Part shown: positions 49,033 to 60,918 of the stretch, in pieces
How positions within the stretch are numbered: the stretch's first letter is position 1
Layout: every line of letters starts with the position of its first letter
NCBI GenBank assembly: GCA_001510575.1
Contig: LNGK01000010.1
Location: 430,766-494,765 of the forward strand
Reading direction: 5' to 3'
DNA length: 64,000 bases
Source of the DNA: Knoxdaviesia capensis
Taxonomy: Eukaryota > Ascomycota > Sordariomycetes > Microascales > Gondwanamycetaceae
Made by a program: the position numbers and the translations under genes
Notes under the pieces: generated by a model
What the model saw: only the letters and a program-made list of their open reading frames with translations
The model's database searches: none
What the model was told of the DNA's origin: nothing

Positions 49033-52000
49033 CTACTCTTTTTCTTTCATATCAATGTCGGCCCCACCCGGCCCCGCCCCGGGACTCGCCTCGGCTTCGG
49101 CCTCGGCCACATCCTCCTCTTCTTCGTTCTCCGCACCCCCATCTTCCCCCCCATCGTCTTCATCCTCCTCAGCTTCCGGCCCTGGTTCCTCCTCTTCACC
49201 ATCTTCCCCCTCCCCATCTCCCCGCACCACAACATCCGCATCTTCAGCACTGGGCGGCGCCTCCAGCGCAGCCGCCGCGCCGCCGCCGCGCTGCTCCTGC
49301 ATCTTGGTTTTGGTCATCTCGTACACATACTGTCCAAGATGCTCGACGCCCTCCATCACCGCCTCCGCAACTCCGTCGCCCAGGATCGCTCCGTCGTCTG
49401 CGAACGTCCGCTTCGACGGCCACAGCTCGCCCGTCACCAGCGCCAGCTTGTCCGGCCGCTTCAGCAGCACCTCAAACGCCGGGCCCAGCTCGAAACACGC
49501 CTCGAATACCTCGCGCCGTCCGAGGATGTACAGGCCTAGTCGGGCACGTGACAGGGCCACGGTCATGCGGCGCACATCGCGTAGGTAGCCGACTCTGCTG
49601 GTTCTCGTGAGTGATACGATGACATCTATGAATAAATGCATGTTAGTAAAACGAGAGTAGCGTGGTAGAAGGGATAAAAACTCAGGGGAAAAGAAACTTA
49701 CAGTCGTTCTGCTCGCCCTGGTACTTGTCCACCGTCGAAACCGCCTTCGGCATTCCAAAGACCGGGTTTTTCGCACACCGGTGGTTCAACACATCCCGCA
49801 CCAGCGCGCGCTGCCCAGCATACGTGGTCAGGATACTGATCTTCGAAGCCGGGTACCCCAGCAGCCGCATGTACTGGTACAGCGCCACGGCGTACTCCGC
49901 CTCGCCGAGGTTCTGGATGAAATGCGGCGTGGGCTCAGCCTCGCCGTGACCGTGGTAGTCGGGCACGTTGATGAACTGGAAGTCGTACTTGAACCCCGCG
50001 TTGGCCGTCTGAAACTCGCCGCTGGTGTGCACGTGCGGAAGGTCGCCCAGCGCCGGGTAGCGCCAGCGGTACAGCTCGGCAATCGACGGCCGCGCGCGGC
50101 CCTGCTGGTCCAGCGCAATCGCCGGCACGCCCAGCCGGACCAGCCGCGAAAACAGCGACTGCTCTAGGTTGGCGTACTGCCGGAACGCTAGGTTCTGGAT
50201 GATCGGCGAGTTCTGCAGGTGGTCGCCGCACAGCACCACGCGCTGCAACGGCATCTGGCCCTTGACCGGCTTCTGCATCGCCAGCGGGATGAAGTTCTCA
50301 ATCTCCGTGATCTGCGCCGCCTCCTCCATCACCACGTTGTCGTAGTGGAAGCCCAGCTCCGCGATCTCCGCCCGCCGCATCGCTGCGTGCGTTGACGTCA
50401 TGGCAATGATACGTGCTTGGCTCGTGAGGAGGTAGTTGCCCTTCTCGCGGTCTCTGCGCAGAATCTCAAACGGCAGAATATCTGCAAGCTCCGAGAACAT
50501 CTTGGAGATGTGCCTGTAGCATCCCTGGGCAATATCCAGGACCTCCTCTTTGGATGCTGCCTCCGGGAATAGGGGTTGCGGCGCATCCGAGAAGAACACG
50601 TGGAACGGAAACTCCTTCGCAATGATCTCGACCGTAGAGTCGTTGTTCTCGAGAATTGCTTGGTACCGCGTCCAGGTAGGCTTAATGTACTGCTCACAGA
50701 AGTATCCAGCAGTCTCCGCCGAGTTAGCATGGGCTCCGGGCACTCCAAGACTCTCGGAAAGTTTCGCCACCTCTACTAGAAGGCGATTTCGGAGCTCGAG
50801 GAACGACTGGATACGTCCCAGCTTATCAAAGCTCTCTTCAGTATCCAGATCTTCCTCTCCGTGTCCTAGACGAAGCAAATGGCCGGCGTCGATATCAAGT
50901 GCAACAATCTTGGCAAACAACTGGTTGAGAGCTTGGTTTCCGTGGGCAATCAGCAGCGTTCGCTGGTCGGGGAAGTTGTGGTAGATGTTGCTGATGATCT
51001 GCACCACAACATCAGTCTTGCCGGTTCCCGGGGGTCCAACAATGACAGTGAGACCAGGCTGTGTTCCCGAGACGATGGCGTCGACCTGCGCCGGCGTAAA
51101 GCGGACACCGTTCATGCGCGGAGCATCGACAGGGTACGGTCCACTATTCGGCATTTTGTAGGTTGAAACCTTGAGGGCTTCGATTTCTGCTATCAAGGCC
51201 GGCTCGACGTCACGTCTCCGCTTCTTGGACGACGTGGCCGCCGGCTCAGGCGGCGGCCGATTCTCAACTTCGATGGTGTACGGAGGTCCGAAGCTGCCCG
51301 ATGCCTCCTCACCCGGCTCGATTATCTTGCCCGGCAAGCTCTCAATCAGATGCTGCCAGTCCAGGAACGTGTCCCGGAAATCCAGCGACTTGACCCGGTT
51401 CGGCAAGTGTTTGTACGTGGCAGCAGCGGGGTCTCCGTATCCCAGAAACACCTCGTGCATCCACGAAGCAATCGGCACCTCTGCTAAAGTCAACGACCGG
51501 ATGGTTTCTAGCACCGAGCGGAAGTTGTTTTCGCGGCTGGACCGGCGAAGGATCACGTTGAAAGTCTCATACACGTCGGGCTTGCCTTGGGCGGTTCGCT
51601 CGGCGTCATCCTTATAGGCCACCGTATCCAGCTTCAGCTGGATTTTACGGCGCCCATCGGCATGTGCACCGGCGTCTCGAATAGTCCGGTTGGCATCGTC
51701 GGTCACGTTCATGACCTCGGCTGCGCGAACAGTCACAACCCCCAAGCGCTGGGCTTCGGCCTGTGAGCCGCGACCATTGCTCGAAGACGCCGATCTGGGA
51801 GACGAAAGTGCAATGAGGAAAACAACGTCGTCGGGCCGGAGAGAGTCCCATTCCCGACGGATACGCTGGTCCATTCTGCGAACATCAAAGGAGATCTCGG
51901 CCCGCACTCTGGCAGGGCGATCCTCTCCAATCAAAGCCGGAGCGACTTCGAGAACGCTGGATATTTGAAAGACGCGGTTAGCACCAGAGAAGCTTGAGAT

Positions 52001-53783
52001 ATGATGAGAATGCAATGGAGGAGAAACTTACGTTGGCTTCGAAATTGGCATCGCCATCTTTGAAAATCCGGCAAACTTAATCTCACCAGTCTTGGAGAAC
52101 TCGGGGCGGAGGCGACGCACAGCATTCTCGATATCCTTCTGGATTCCGTAGAACGCCTCACTGCGGTACAGCAGCAACGACCTCCATAGGAAGTCTCCAA
52201 CCGAGAGGTACTGCAGGTTAAGTTTCGGCAGCGCCATAGGCCGCGATCCATCGTAGGATTCCGTCCTCAATAGTCGACTGTCGAAGAGCGTTTCCTCGGT
52301 AGGCAACAGGCTGAGACTCTCGGCAGTATCCTGGAAGGTCGGCCGCTTCTCAAAGTTGGCCACGAGGAACTCGGTCAGGTATTTCCGGTCGACGGTGAGG
52401 CCGGTTGACTCGGGATACGACACCCGGATGTCAAGGCGCGTGGCTAGCTCTTTCAGCTCGTCGTCGGTTAGTGGCTCAAGGAGGCTGATAAGCTCGTCTC
52501 GCTTGTCAATTGAGCCGTAGTTCGACAGAGCCAGAACTAGCAGCTTGTCCTTGAAATGCTGCAGAGACACCTTTTGCAGGCGGGCCAAGTTCGCACAGTG
52601 TTTCTCGTAGGCGTCGTTTCGCGTGAGCTGCACACCAGTCTGGTCGTCAACCGAGAAATAGGAGTAGTCCTTGAACAGTTCGTACAGGTCTCGAAGCAGG
52701 CTGTTGCCCTCGTCGCAATACATTGGCGAGAGTCGCATGGCCGGGAGGACTTGCAGATCCTGAAGCAAGAGGTTGACGTATCTTCGCGTGGGAAGTTGGC
52801 TCTGAAGATCGGATAGGAATTCGACGAATCGTTCGCAGTAGATTACAGTGTCTGTGATTCTCTGTTAGTTAATGACCGATATTGCGAAATAGGATACAGT
52901 CCATTGCCAGAGATACATACCCTGAGACTGCTTCTCCGCGTGCAAAAGCGCGAGGAAGTCCAGCACCAAGCTATACAGCCACGACCGCTCGAACTTCAGC
53001 TTGGTCTTAGTCTCCTCATCCGCGGCCTCAAATCTCTTCAGCGACGCGCGCCACGTTTTCTTGAGATGGGGAGTATGTTCCAGCTTTTGCACGCGCAGGG
53101 ACTCGCTCGACAAGTTGTTCCAGATCGATATCGACACCAGCGGCGCACATTCTTTCCGCACAATCGCCGAGTCCAGGCTTTGGAAGGCGTGGATGACAAA
53201 GGCGAGAACCTGGGTCCGGACCTGGACGGTGATCGTTCGGCCGAGGAGAAGCGAGAGAATCCGGCGGAACAGGGTCGAGAACTCGGCCGGCCGGTTTTCA
53301 AACAACGGCCACAGGTTGAGATGCTCTCTCCGCTTGACATTGGCGAGAAGTACAATCAGCAGAACGTGAATGTTGGTGGAGTTATCGGAAAAGCCAGGCC
53401 ATAGGCAGCTATAATGGTGACACAAGCCGATGGCAGTAATTAGTATGCATTCGTTCCTCCGTTTGCCTGAGTTGGGAGATCACTCACCTTTCCAGTGTTT
53501 GGAGCCCTTCCAGAGAGACCAGCGCGCGGTATTGGAATCCATCCTTCTCCAGCACATCCCAGATCTCCCGCTTCAATACGTCGTTCTTGACTTTGACAGT
53601 GGCTGGGCGTTTGGTCGTTTTCAGCCAATGTTTTTTCGCCAGCGCCGACCATTCGTTGTTATCATCGGACAAAGGCCCCGAGAGTGGCTTCACCGGGCTA
53701 TCGGGCACAGGTTCCTTCGCGGGAACGACATCTTGGATTTGGGGCCGTTGGCGGCTGCTCTTGAGGCGTTTGGCTTTAGGCAT
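49033..53783 (-). CDS. Aquarius-type spliceosomal RNA helicase (IBP160/Cwf11)
   Basis: Five exons: 53,783-53,488, 53,408-52,921, 52,851-52,032, 51,956-49,702 and 49,625-49,033 (introns 69-79 bp); 4,452 nt, 1,483 aa. The start MPKAKRLKSS is the first ATG. Aquarius is the SF1 helicase of the intron-binding complex in the spliceosome, nuclear. The N-terminal armadillo-like part includes YCERFVEFLSDLQSQLPTRR. The helicase core has Walker A GPPGTGKTD (from G842), a motif II form EEAAQITEIE (from E1079) where DEAQ-type residues lie, GDHLQNSPII, the QGRARPSIAELYRWRY block, VDKYQGEQND and VALSRARLGLYILGR. The Glu-for-Asp motif II with AAQ is the known Aquarius form. The C-terminal 60 residues are almost all Glu, Asp, Gly and Ala. 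It is divergent from THOC1 across 853 bp. Confidence 0.96.
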
Positions 53784-54636
53784 CACCGCGGACAAGAGCT
53801 GGGTGTGATTTTTCGTGGGCGTGTTGTAGCAATAGAATGAAGCTTGAAATCAGGTAATGAAGCTTGTACGTGTGTATCGTTCAGCAAAAGCAATGAAGTG
53901 AGTAACTCAACCGTGAAGATTGGCGTGGTCTGGTAGCTTTTCAATGAGGTCGAAAAATTCATTTGGGTGAAGACCAAATTGAAGGTCACGAGTTTATGCG
54001 ACGAAAAAACACATTTGCTTGACTATGGCTTCAGCCTTGCGCTAACGCGCCTTCCTGAATTCTGTAACCTTGGTGGACCCGCGCAGTAGGTACTTCCGAT
54101 GGCACCAGTATTTGCAGGCATAAGAAGTACTACCCGCGCTCGCTGGAAAAGCATTTTCTCAGCCTTGCGATATGCCGATTTTGCTTCACGCTTTTCTCTT
54201 CGGCTTTTTTTCTTCTTCAACCATCAACACACAAATTCACCCACGCTCCCTTCAACTCTTTTCTTTTCTTGTTTTCACAGCCATTCGTTCCTTGTGTTCT
54301 TTTTTCTTCTGACGCGATTGTCCCCCCCGGCTTAACTCAATTCACTCTTTCCCGCCATCATCGACATCATCCCGTCATTCACAAGGTGTCTCCGAATTAT
54401 TCGCAACACCACGCGCCATTGACAGATTCACAGTATTTGGCGGTCTCATCGCCACTTTTTTTTTTCCCCCCACAGCGACTTTGAACGCTTCTCGTGTATT
54501 TCCTCATTCCTAAATCTACGCACACATCTGTCCATCAACTTGTTTCTTCCCGCCAAGTTGACCCTCTTTTCTTCACTTTCCTTCCATAGCACCGACTTCG
54601 ACTCTTCCCATACCCAATCGCATCCTTTTTACGGCC
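53784..54636. promoter_or_regulatory. shared promoter region of Aquarius and THOC1
   Basis: 853 bp between two divergent ATG codons. The right half (54,190-54,600) is CT-rich with long T-runs, likely the THOC1 leader. No TATA box stands out, as expected for housekeeping genes. No other gene is visible. Confidence 0.6.
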
Positions 54637-57600
54637 ATGCCGTGGGCTTTTGAACCGAACGATCACGGCATCGCCGATGTCGCCGTGGTGGGAAAGTTGG
54701 TCCGCGACTCTCTCGAACGTGTTCAGGCCTCTAAGCCGGCCTCGTCGCACGGTGACCCGACTCTATCTAAGCCAGATTTCGGCGATATCAGCAACCGAAT
54801 TGCAGCTGTGTTCGGCTTCCGGGACGCCGAGGAAGACGCAGTTGCCGAACAGAAGAAGCAGCGTCAGTTTGCCGTTGTCGAAGCCACAGCTCGCGATTTG
54901 TTCAGCAATATTATTGTACGTTTACGTGTGGTCGACGATATCCGGTCCTCGCCTGACGGTCTCTAACGCATCTTCGCATTCTCTTTTTTTTCATCATTTG
55001 TTATTCAGGCAACCACCTCTATTGAATCCCCCGAGTTCGTCTCAATATGGAATCTCCTTGACCTTCTCTCAATCCTCTCCGACGAAGAGCAATGCGAGCC
55101 CGCGCTCCTGCTGTGGCTTGTCGAAGAACTTCTCGACAGCCAGACCATCTCCGGGTGCAGCAAGATCTTCGACTTCCTCGAATCCCGACGCGAAACGATA
55201 ACCACGAAGCACTTCAAGCAGAAGCAACTGGTTATTTTACGAACATGCAACGAGCTTCTACGACGACTCTCGCGAGCCGAGGACACCGCCTTCTGTGGTC
55301 GCGTGTTCATCTTCATGTTCCAGAGCTTCCCGCTGGGCGACAAGAGCTCCGTGAATCTTCGTGGCGAATACCATGTTGAGAATGTCACTACATATGACCA
55401 GGACGAGCCGGCGGCCGACAAGATGGAAGTCACGCCAGATGAAGGCGCCGTCAAGAACGGATCAAAAGCGGCTGCGGGCGATAAACAGCCCGACCTAGAA
55501 GCCCTATACCCGATCTTCTGGGGTCTTCAAGAAAGCTTCAGTCAGCCGAAGAAGCTGTTCGGCAAGGACCACCTCGCACATTTCAAGACTGCGCTGGAGT
55601 CCACTATCAAGGTCTTCAAGACCATCCCCAACGAGCGCGCGCCCACCACTGGCGACGAAACCCGCAGAGGCGTGAAGCGCAAGCCCGAAGATGATATGGA
55701 GGGAGCCAACTTTGCTCCTGTCTTCAACCCGAAGTACCTGACGAGCCGTGATCTCTTCAGTCTCGAGGTAAGTGAACTATATTTTGGAAGATTACAAGGG
55801 GCCGATCACTAACGAGAATCATTCATATACAGATCAGTGATCTTTCTTTCCGCCGATATGTCCTTGTGCAAGCATTGATCATTGTCGACTTCCTCCTTTC
55901 TCTCTCTGCTAAGTCTAAAGAGAAGCTTGTCGGAGCGCCGCTACATAACCGATCCGTCATGTATATGGATCAAGTTCTGAGTGAGGACGATGTGAGTATA
56001 TCTGCCTTGGTTGAAAACAATTTCCAAGACCGTCGGTTAGAATACTAACCTGCTTCCAGACAAAATGGGCGCTGGACATGAAACGAACCATCGGCGATTA
56101 TCTGCGACACGGACTAGAAGGTCCATACTTTTACCGGATGGTGGAAACTGTCCTGTCGCGCGATAAGAACTGGGTTCGTTGGAAAATGGAGAGCTGTCCG
56201 ACTATCGAACGACCCTCCATCTCCAGCGACGTCTTCGTCGATGTGAAGAAGTCTACCGCGCGGTTTACCGCCAACAAGCGCCTGCGACCCACGCCGATGG
56301 GGTCGCTAACGCTCGACTTCCTTGATGACCACGACGAGGACTCGAGACTTGAGAAGCTGCAGCAACCCGAGCGCTCGCAATTCCCCGAGGTGGCCGGATT
56401 CCGCGGCCTGCTTAGCGACCAGGACTTCACCATCGACATGGCCGCGCCTGGCCCCGACAAGGCGCTTGCCGAGGAGACCAAGTCCAGCATGTCGTGGCGC
56501 GCGCTTCGCGTGGCGGGAAATGCGCAGATGTCCAGCTTTGACCGCATCGACGACGCCAGCAAGCTTGATATTCTGTTTGACGATGGCTCAGCGGGCGCCG
56601 ACGCTGAGGGAGACGGTGCCGTCGCGGATGGCGGCGACGAGCCGGTGGACCCCGACAGCCTGCCCGATGACAAGCGGCTAGTGGTTGTTTCCGGCCCGGC
56701 ATATACTGGCAAATCGTCTGTGGTCGACGCGCTTGTGGCCGCCGGCAAGGGTGTATTCAAGCGCGTGGCCAGACACACCACCTGCGCGACCGCCCCGGCC
56801 CCCTTTGTGGTCGTCAACAAGCTGGCCTTCAACATGATGCTTGACGGCGACCAGTTCATCGAGTTTAGCACCCACGAGGGAGAGGAATACGGCACATCAC
56901 GCAAGATGATTGACGCCGTGGTGGAGAGTGGCCGCGTGCCGGTTGTTGAGCTGAGTCTGGAGGTAAATTTGTTCCCCATCGCCCCGTATATTCTCGTCAC
57001 ACACAGCATGAATCTCTAACAGCATTATCCAACAGGGCATGCAACAAATCAAGGATTGGGAATATGCCGCGCGGTTTATTGTCGTCACGGCGCCAAGTGC
57101 AGCGGTGATCGAAGAACGGGCCAAAGCCGCCAACGGGTCTGACGACGCCAAGGTCGCAACCATTCTCCAGCGGTACACCGAGACCGCCAGCGCCGCAGAC
57201 GAGCAGTCTGGCGCCGACCACACGTTCGCTGTGGCCAACGCGGATATCGCCGCGACGGCGGAAAAAGTGAGCGCGTATATCTACGGCCAAGAAACCAAGC
57301 CGGTTGAACTCGCAGCCCCGTCTCCTGTTGCTGTGGGCGATTCCAGCGTGGAGCAGCAGCCGGAAGAGGCATCGCCGCCCGCAGCCGAGCCAGTTGACAG
57401 CACCATGGAGGACAGTCCCGCGGTCCCCGAGGAAGCTAGCGACGAGCCAGCCCCGGAGGCTGCCGTGATAGGCGCGGCGGCGGACGATAACGAAGAGTCG
57501 TCGCCCCCGCCCCCGTCGGTGACCGGCCAGGCTAACGGGGTGCAAGACGACGGAAGCACCGACGCCGAGATGACCGATGGCGAGGCTGTCACCCCGCCAC

Positions 57601-57689
57601 CGGGTGTCGATGCAGCCAGCGAGCCGAGAGACATTGACGAGGACGAGGAGGAGGATGATGACGATGTGATTGTCGTGGAGACTCTATGA
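54637..57689 (+). CDS. THO subunit 1 (THOC1/Hpr1) with C-terminal guanylate-kinase-like domain
   Basis: Exons 54,637-54,915, 55,009-55,767, 55,833-55,991, 56,060-56,962 and 57,036-57,689 (introns 93, 65, 68, 73 bp, all phase 0); 2,754 nt, 917 aa. Residues about 90-520 match the THOC1 family, the THO core subunit linking transcription to mRNA export: IWNLLDLLSILSDEEQCEPA, FCGRVFIFMFQSFPLGDKS, YPIFWGLQESFSQP, DLSFRRYVLVQALIIVDFLL, NWVRWKMESCP. After an acidic linker comes a guanylate-kinase-like fold at about 603-760: a P-loop GPAYTGKS (611-618), ARHTT, DQFIEFSTHEGEEYGTS, GRVPVVELSLEGMQQI, FIVVTAPS and a lid-like helix. Intron 4 splits this domain. The loop that normally holds GMP-binding Arg and Tyr is shortened, and HTTR reads HTTC. 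The tail is acidic (EDEEEDDDD). No gene boundary fits between the two parts: exon phases and frame run through. Confidence 0.9.
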
Positions 57690-58607
57690 GCAAGTTTCTC
57701 CTTTTCTCCTTTTCACTACCTCTCTCCCCACTTGCCTTCCTTGTTCCTAGTGTACATACATATCTACGGTCTTCGGGGTGGCTTGGAAGTCGAGAATCAA
57801 AAAGCCACCCGGGAATAAGATCGTGGGAAGCGAGCGGGCCGGTTCATTTTGGTGGCTGGCGTTTAACTTCTTTTTTTCGTGTGTTTCTGGCGGGTCTCAT
57901 CAATGGTGCAGCAACAGGCGCTAGCACCTTTTTTCAAAACTTCTTTTTCGATAGATTCCCGAATGAAGAGAGATATCCAGTCATGTTTGCGTAATTTTTG
58001 CTGTTTTATAGAATGTGAAGAAGAGCGTCAAGTTGGAGTTGACATGAAGGGATGGCTAGGGTTAGGGTTGGGCAGTCTTTTTGTGAATTGCCCGCAAACT
58101 GCAACCGATTGTCGAGTGATCGATTTCAGGGTTACATACTAGCGATACTAACGGAAACCCTAACCCTGGACCTCGCCGCCTCCGTCAACACTGAATCAGC
58201 AAGCGTCTCCCGTAATGTTTCCTTTGAGCCTTGTCCATCTGTCTCCGGCAGCCATTCGATGTTTCTCGTCGCTATTTATAGCCCCTGATTTGGACTGTTT
58301 CTGGCCACTAACGAGAACCAGTCAGGGGCATTGCACGCACTAATCTCAGGAGAGCCAGCAATGCGTCCCTGGGATGGACACTTCTATCGCCCGTGGCTGC
58401 TCTCTCAGTTGCTGCAGCGTTACAGCGTTACATTCTGCCACATACAGAACAAAACTCCGATGTTGTGTTTGCCTGAGAGGAGCCACACAAGCCGAAGAAA
58501 ATTTATGGAGAAGCCGGTGTTCGAATACAGGAAAGGCGGTTAGAATTGGAAGCGTAACTTTGTAGTCAATACCATTCACAAAGGTAGGGGGTAAAAAACA
58601 AGATGAG
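57690..58607. other. intergenic between THOC1 and the Copia LTR
   Basis: 918 bp holding the THOC1 3' region and two inverted teloboxes. Short ORFs only. CA and TG dinucleotides are normal here, in contrast to the adjacent element. Confidence 0.6.
58056..58167. promoter_or_regulatory. two inverted teloboxes
   Basis: CTAGGGTTAGGGTTGGG at 58,056-58,072 and AAACCCTAACCCT from 58,155 to 58,167 face each other about 85 bp apart. They are short interstitial telomere-like repeats; either Tbf1-type sites or scars of repair. No gene start is nearby. Confidence 0.35.
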
Positions 58608-58860
58608 TAGTTGATGGCTATGAAATACTATGCTAGAATGGATGGGGGGAAAGCTTCCTTCTTATCCCCTATGGGATCTAGGCTTCCTCCCGTCTAGATC
58701 CCTGATGCCTTCTAAGGCTTCCCTTCCTATACTAGGCTCTTCGTAATTCTATATTGTATCTATTATTATTCCCTAGGTTATTTATCGTAGCCTTATTCTT
58801 TATTATGAACTTCCGGCTATATAAAGGATAATATAATATAAATTAATTTAATATTTAATA
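58608..58860 (-). repeat. 3' LTR of the Copia element (approximate)
   Basis: On the minus strand the polypurine tract AAGAAGGGG (58,861-58,869) is followed by TATTAAATAT, a RIP-altered form of the TG...CA LTR end; the other end is set at TCAACTA by symmetry, giving about 253 bp. The outer 110 bp (58,608-58,720) still contain many CA/TG, unlike the inner part. The outer boundary may be off by some bases, since the partner LTR is not in the window. Confidence 0.6.
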
Positions 58861-58865
58861 CCCCT

Positions 58866-60420
58866 TCTTAGCCGGAACGTTATATACTAGTAGTCCCGCG
58901 TGCCTCTTAAATAGTACTCTTCCTAATAGCTTAGTTAGTATATCTACTAATTATTTTACCGTAGGTACGTATTATACTCTAATATTAAGTTCCCGTACTC
59001 GGTCGATAGTAGAGTAAAGAGGCGTGCTAACGTGTTTTAGGTTCGGACGGTAAGTAGGTTTCGTAACGGCGGTAATAGTAGCGGTATTATCCTCCTAGAG
59101 GACGATATTCCTAATATGAAAGTTAAGCTCGGTTAGTAAATATTAAAGCTATATTAGGTGGTATATAGTCTCTCGTAGCGCGTAGATCTCGGCTTTAGCG
59201 GAAGAGTCGGTAGTCCGCCTCTACTATTTACTATACTAGCTAATAGGGTTATTATTAAGTATAATAACGTAGCTAGTAGTTAATTTAAATTCGGCGTCTT
59301 CGGTATTACTATACGAGGTATCGGCCTAGGCGTTTAGTATCTAATCTTACGCCGTAGGACTCCGTTAGTAGGTAATCCCCTTCTAAGTATATCCGGTAAG
59401 GTACCGTAATATACGCTTTAGACCTTTAGCGTATATAATTTATAGGTCGTAAGAGAAGCGCGCGTACTAATATATAGCGTAAGCTACGTTAGGTCGGGTC
59501 TTTCCTATAAGGTATAAGAGCTTTCTTATTATTTAATAGTATAAGCCTTAATCGGTAGGTTATATATCTTTATACTCGGGGGGTAAAAAGGTAACTAGCT
59601 CTATTAGCGTAGTTACGGTTCGGTAATTTAAAAGCTAGAACTCCTCTAGTATATCTCTAATATAGGTGTCCTAGCTAATTGAGATGCTATCGTTCTCGAT
59701 CTTAATAGCTATTCCTAGGAGCTATTCGGGCTCTCCCTAGCACTTAGAGATTAGGATACTTACTAGGTCTTTCTCGAATTAATCGGCTATAGATTTATTA
59801 GGGGAAAGGATTAGTAGGTTATCGACGTGAGAAGAGATAACTACTCGGGTCTAGGGGTTATAGTAGGTTACGTCGTTAGCCTATAAAGGCTTAAATCCGA
59901 TTATTACGAGTACCTCTCGGAGGCGAATCTACTACTATCTTCCTAACTACTTTAGTCTATATAGTAGTTTTAGTAGAATAAAATACTATTAAGCGCTTCC
60001 TAACTTCTATCCGACCTTTAGGGCCTCCTCGGGATATTCGTCTAGGTACTTACGTATTATAGGCTTAGGGATAATATAGATCGTTTCCTTAAGCTCTCCT
60101 TATAAGTAGGTAGAGACTACGTCTATCTACCGTAGGGTGGCTCTCGTCTTAACTACGAGGGTTAATAGGATCCTCTACGTATCCGGGGTCGCGGTCGATA
60201 CGAACGTTTCGTGGAAGTCGACGCCTTCTCGTTATTAAAAGCCTCGAGCGTACTATCTTACTTTCTTCTTAGTTTCGTTACCCTCCGCGTTAGTCTTCTA
60301 TCGAAAGGCGAGCTTCGTAGTAATTAGTTTCTTTAGAGGCTTTCCCTATATTACCTTAAAAGTCTTTATCTTAATAACCTTTCGAAATTTAGTCCTAATA
60401 GCTTCCGTCCAGGTTCCTAT
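58866..60420 (-). pseudogene. Copia reverse transcriptase / RNase H remnant
   Basis: Reading the minus strand through stops gives the RT core, with the YVDD box at about 59,815-59,835 now reading HVDN. Next come a TRPNVAYAI block near 59,480, the RNase H start ADTSYSN at 59,300-59,330, and the terminal DILTKLLG motif at 58,910-58,950 before the polypurine tract. The order is diagnostic of Copia rather than Gypsy. The broken catalytic box and dense stops exclude activity. Confidence 0.85.
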
Positions 60421-60654
60421 AGCTTTCTAATCTCGCTAAGGGTTACGCTTTAATACTTCGTTAGTATTACGTAGGTAGATTAAATCGGATACTACTATAA
60501 AAGTACTTCCTGGTAGTTAGTTGCCGGCTAATTCGTTAAGGTCTTCGAGTTTATCCGGTCTCGAGCGGCTCTTATTAGTAGTAGGAGGATTCGCGGCCGT
60601 AACTTCCTCGTCGTCTAATAAGTTCTACGTATTAGATGGTTCTAATACGGCCGT

Positions 60655-60715
60655 TAGCTCCGATACCCCGGATAGCTCCGGTACGCCGGATAGCTCCGAT
60701 ACGCTAGATATCCCC
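60655..60715. repeat. 18-bp tandem repeats in the integrase-RT linker
   Basis: About three GATAGCTCCGGTACGCCG-like units differing by transitions. On the plus strand they produce a misleading Ser/Asp/Thr-rich ORF (60,521-60,760). In the element they correspond to a repetitive linker between integrase and RT. Confidence 0.65.
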
Positions 60716-60918
60716 TTCTTAGGGATACTACTACTAGTAGTAGCGCTAGCTTTCGACTAGCGTAGCGCTCTTAGAGGGTAAGATCGAACGTACTTCCTAT
60801 ATAAAAGCTTATAGATACGTTCCTAAAACCGGATATCCTTAATAATATATACCTATCCGAATTCTAGAATCTATACTCTATAAAGATAGCGGCCTTAGTA
60901 TCTAACTAGGATACCTTC

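Noticed and set aside
53784..53795. Four-codon upstream start for Aquarius.
   Set aside because: The codon is TTG, not ATG; the first ATG is 53,783.
60521..60760. 79-codon plus ORF with Ser-Asp-Thr repeats.
   Set aside because: It lies in the antisense of the dead Copia element and reflects its 18-bp tandem repeats.
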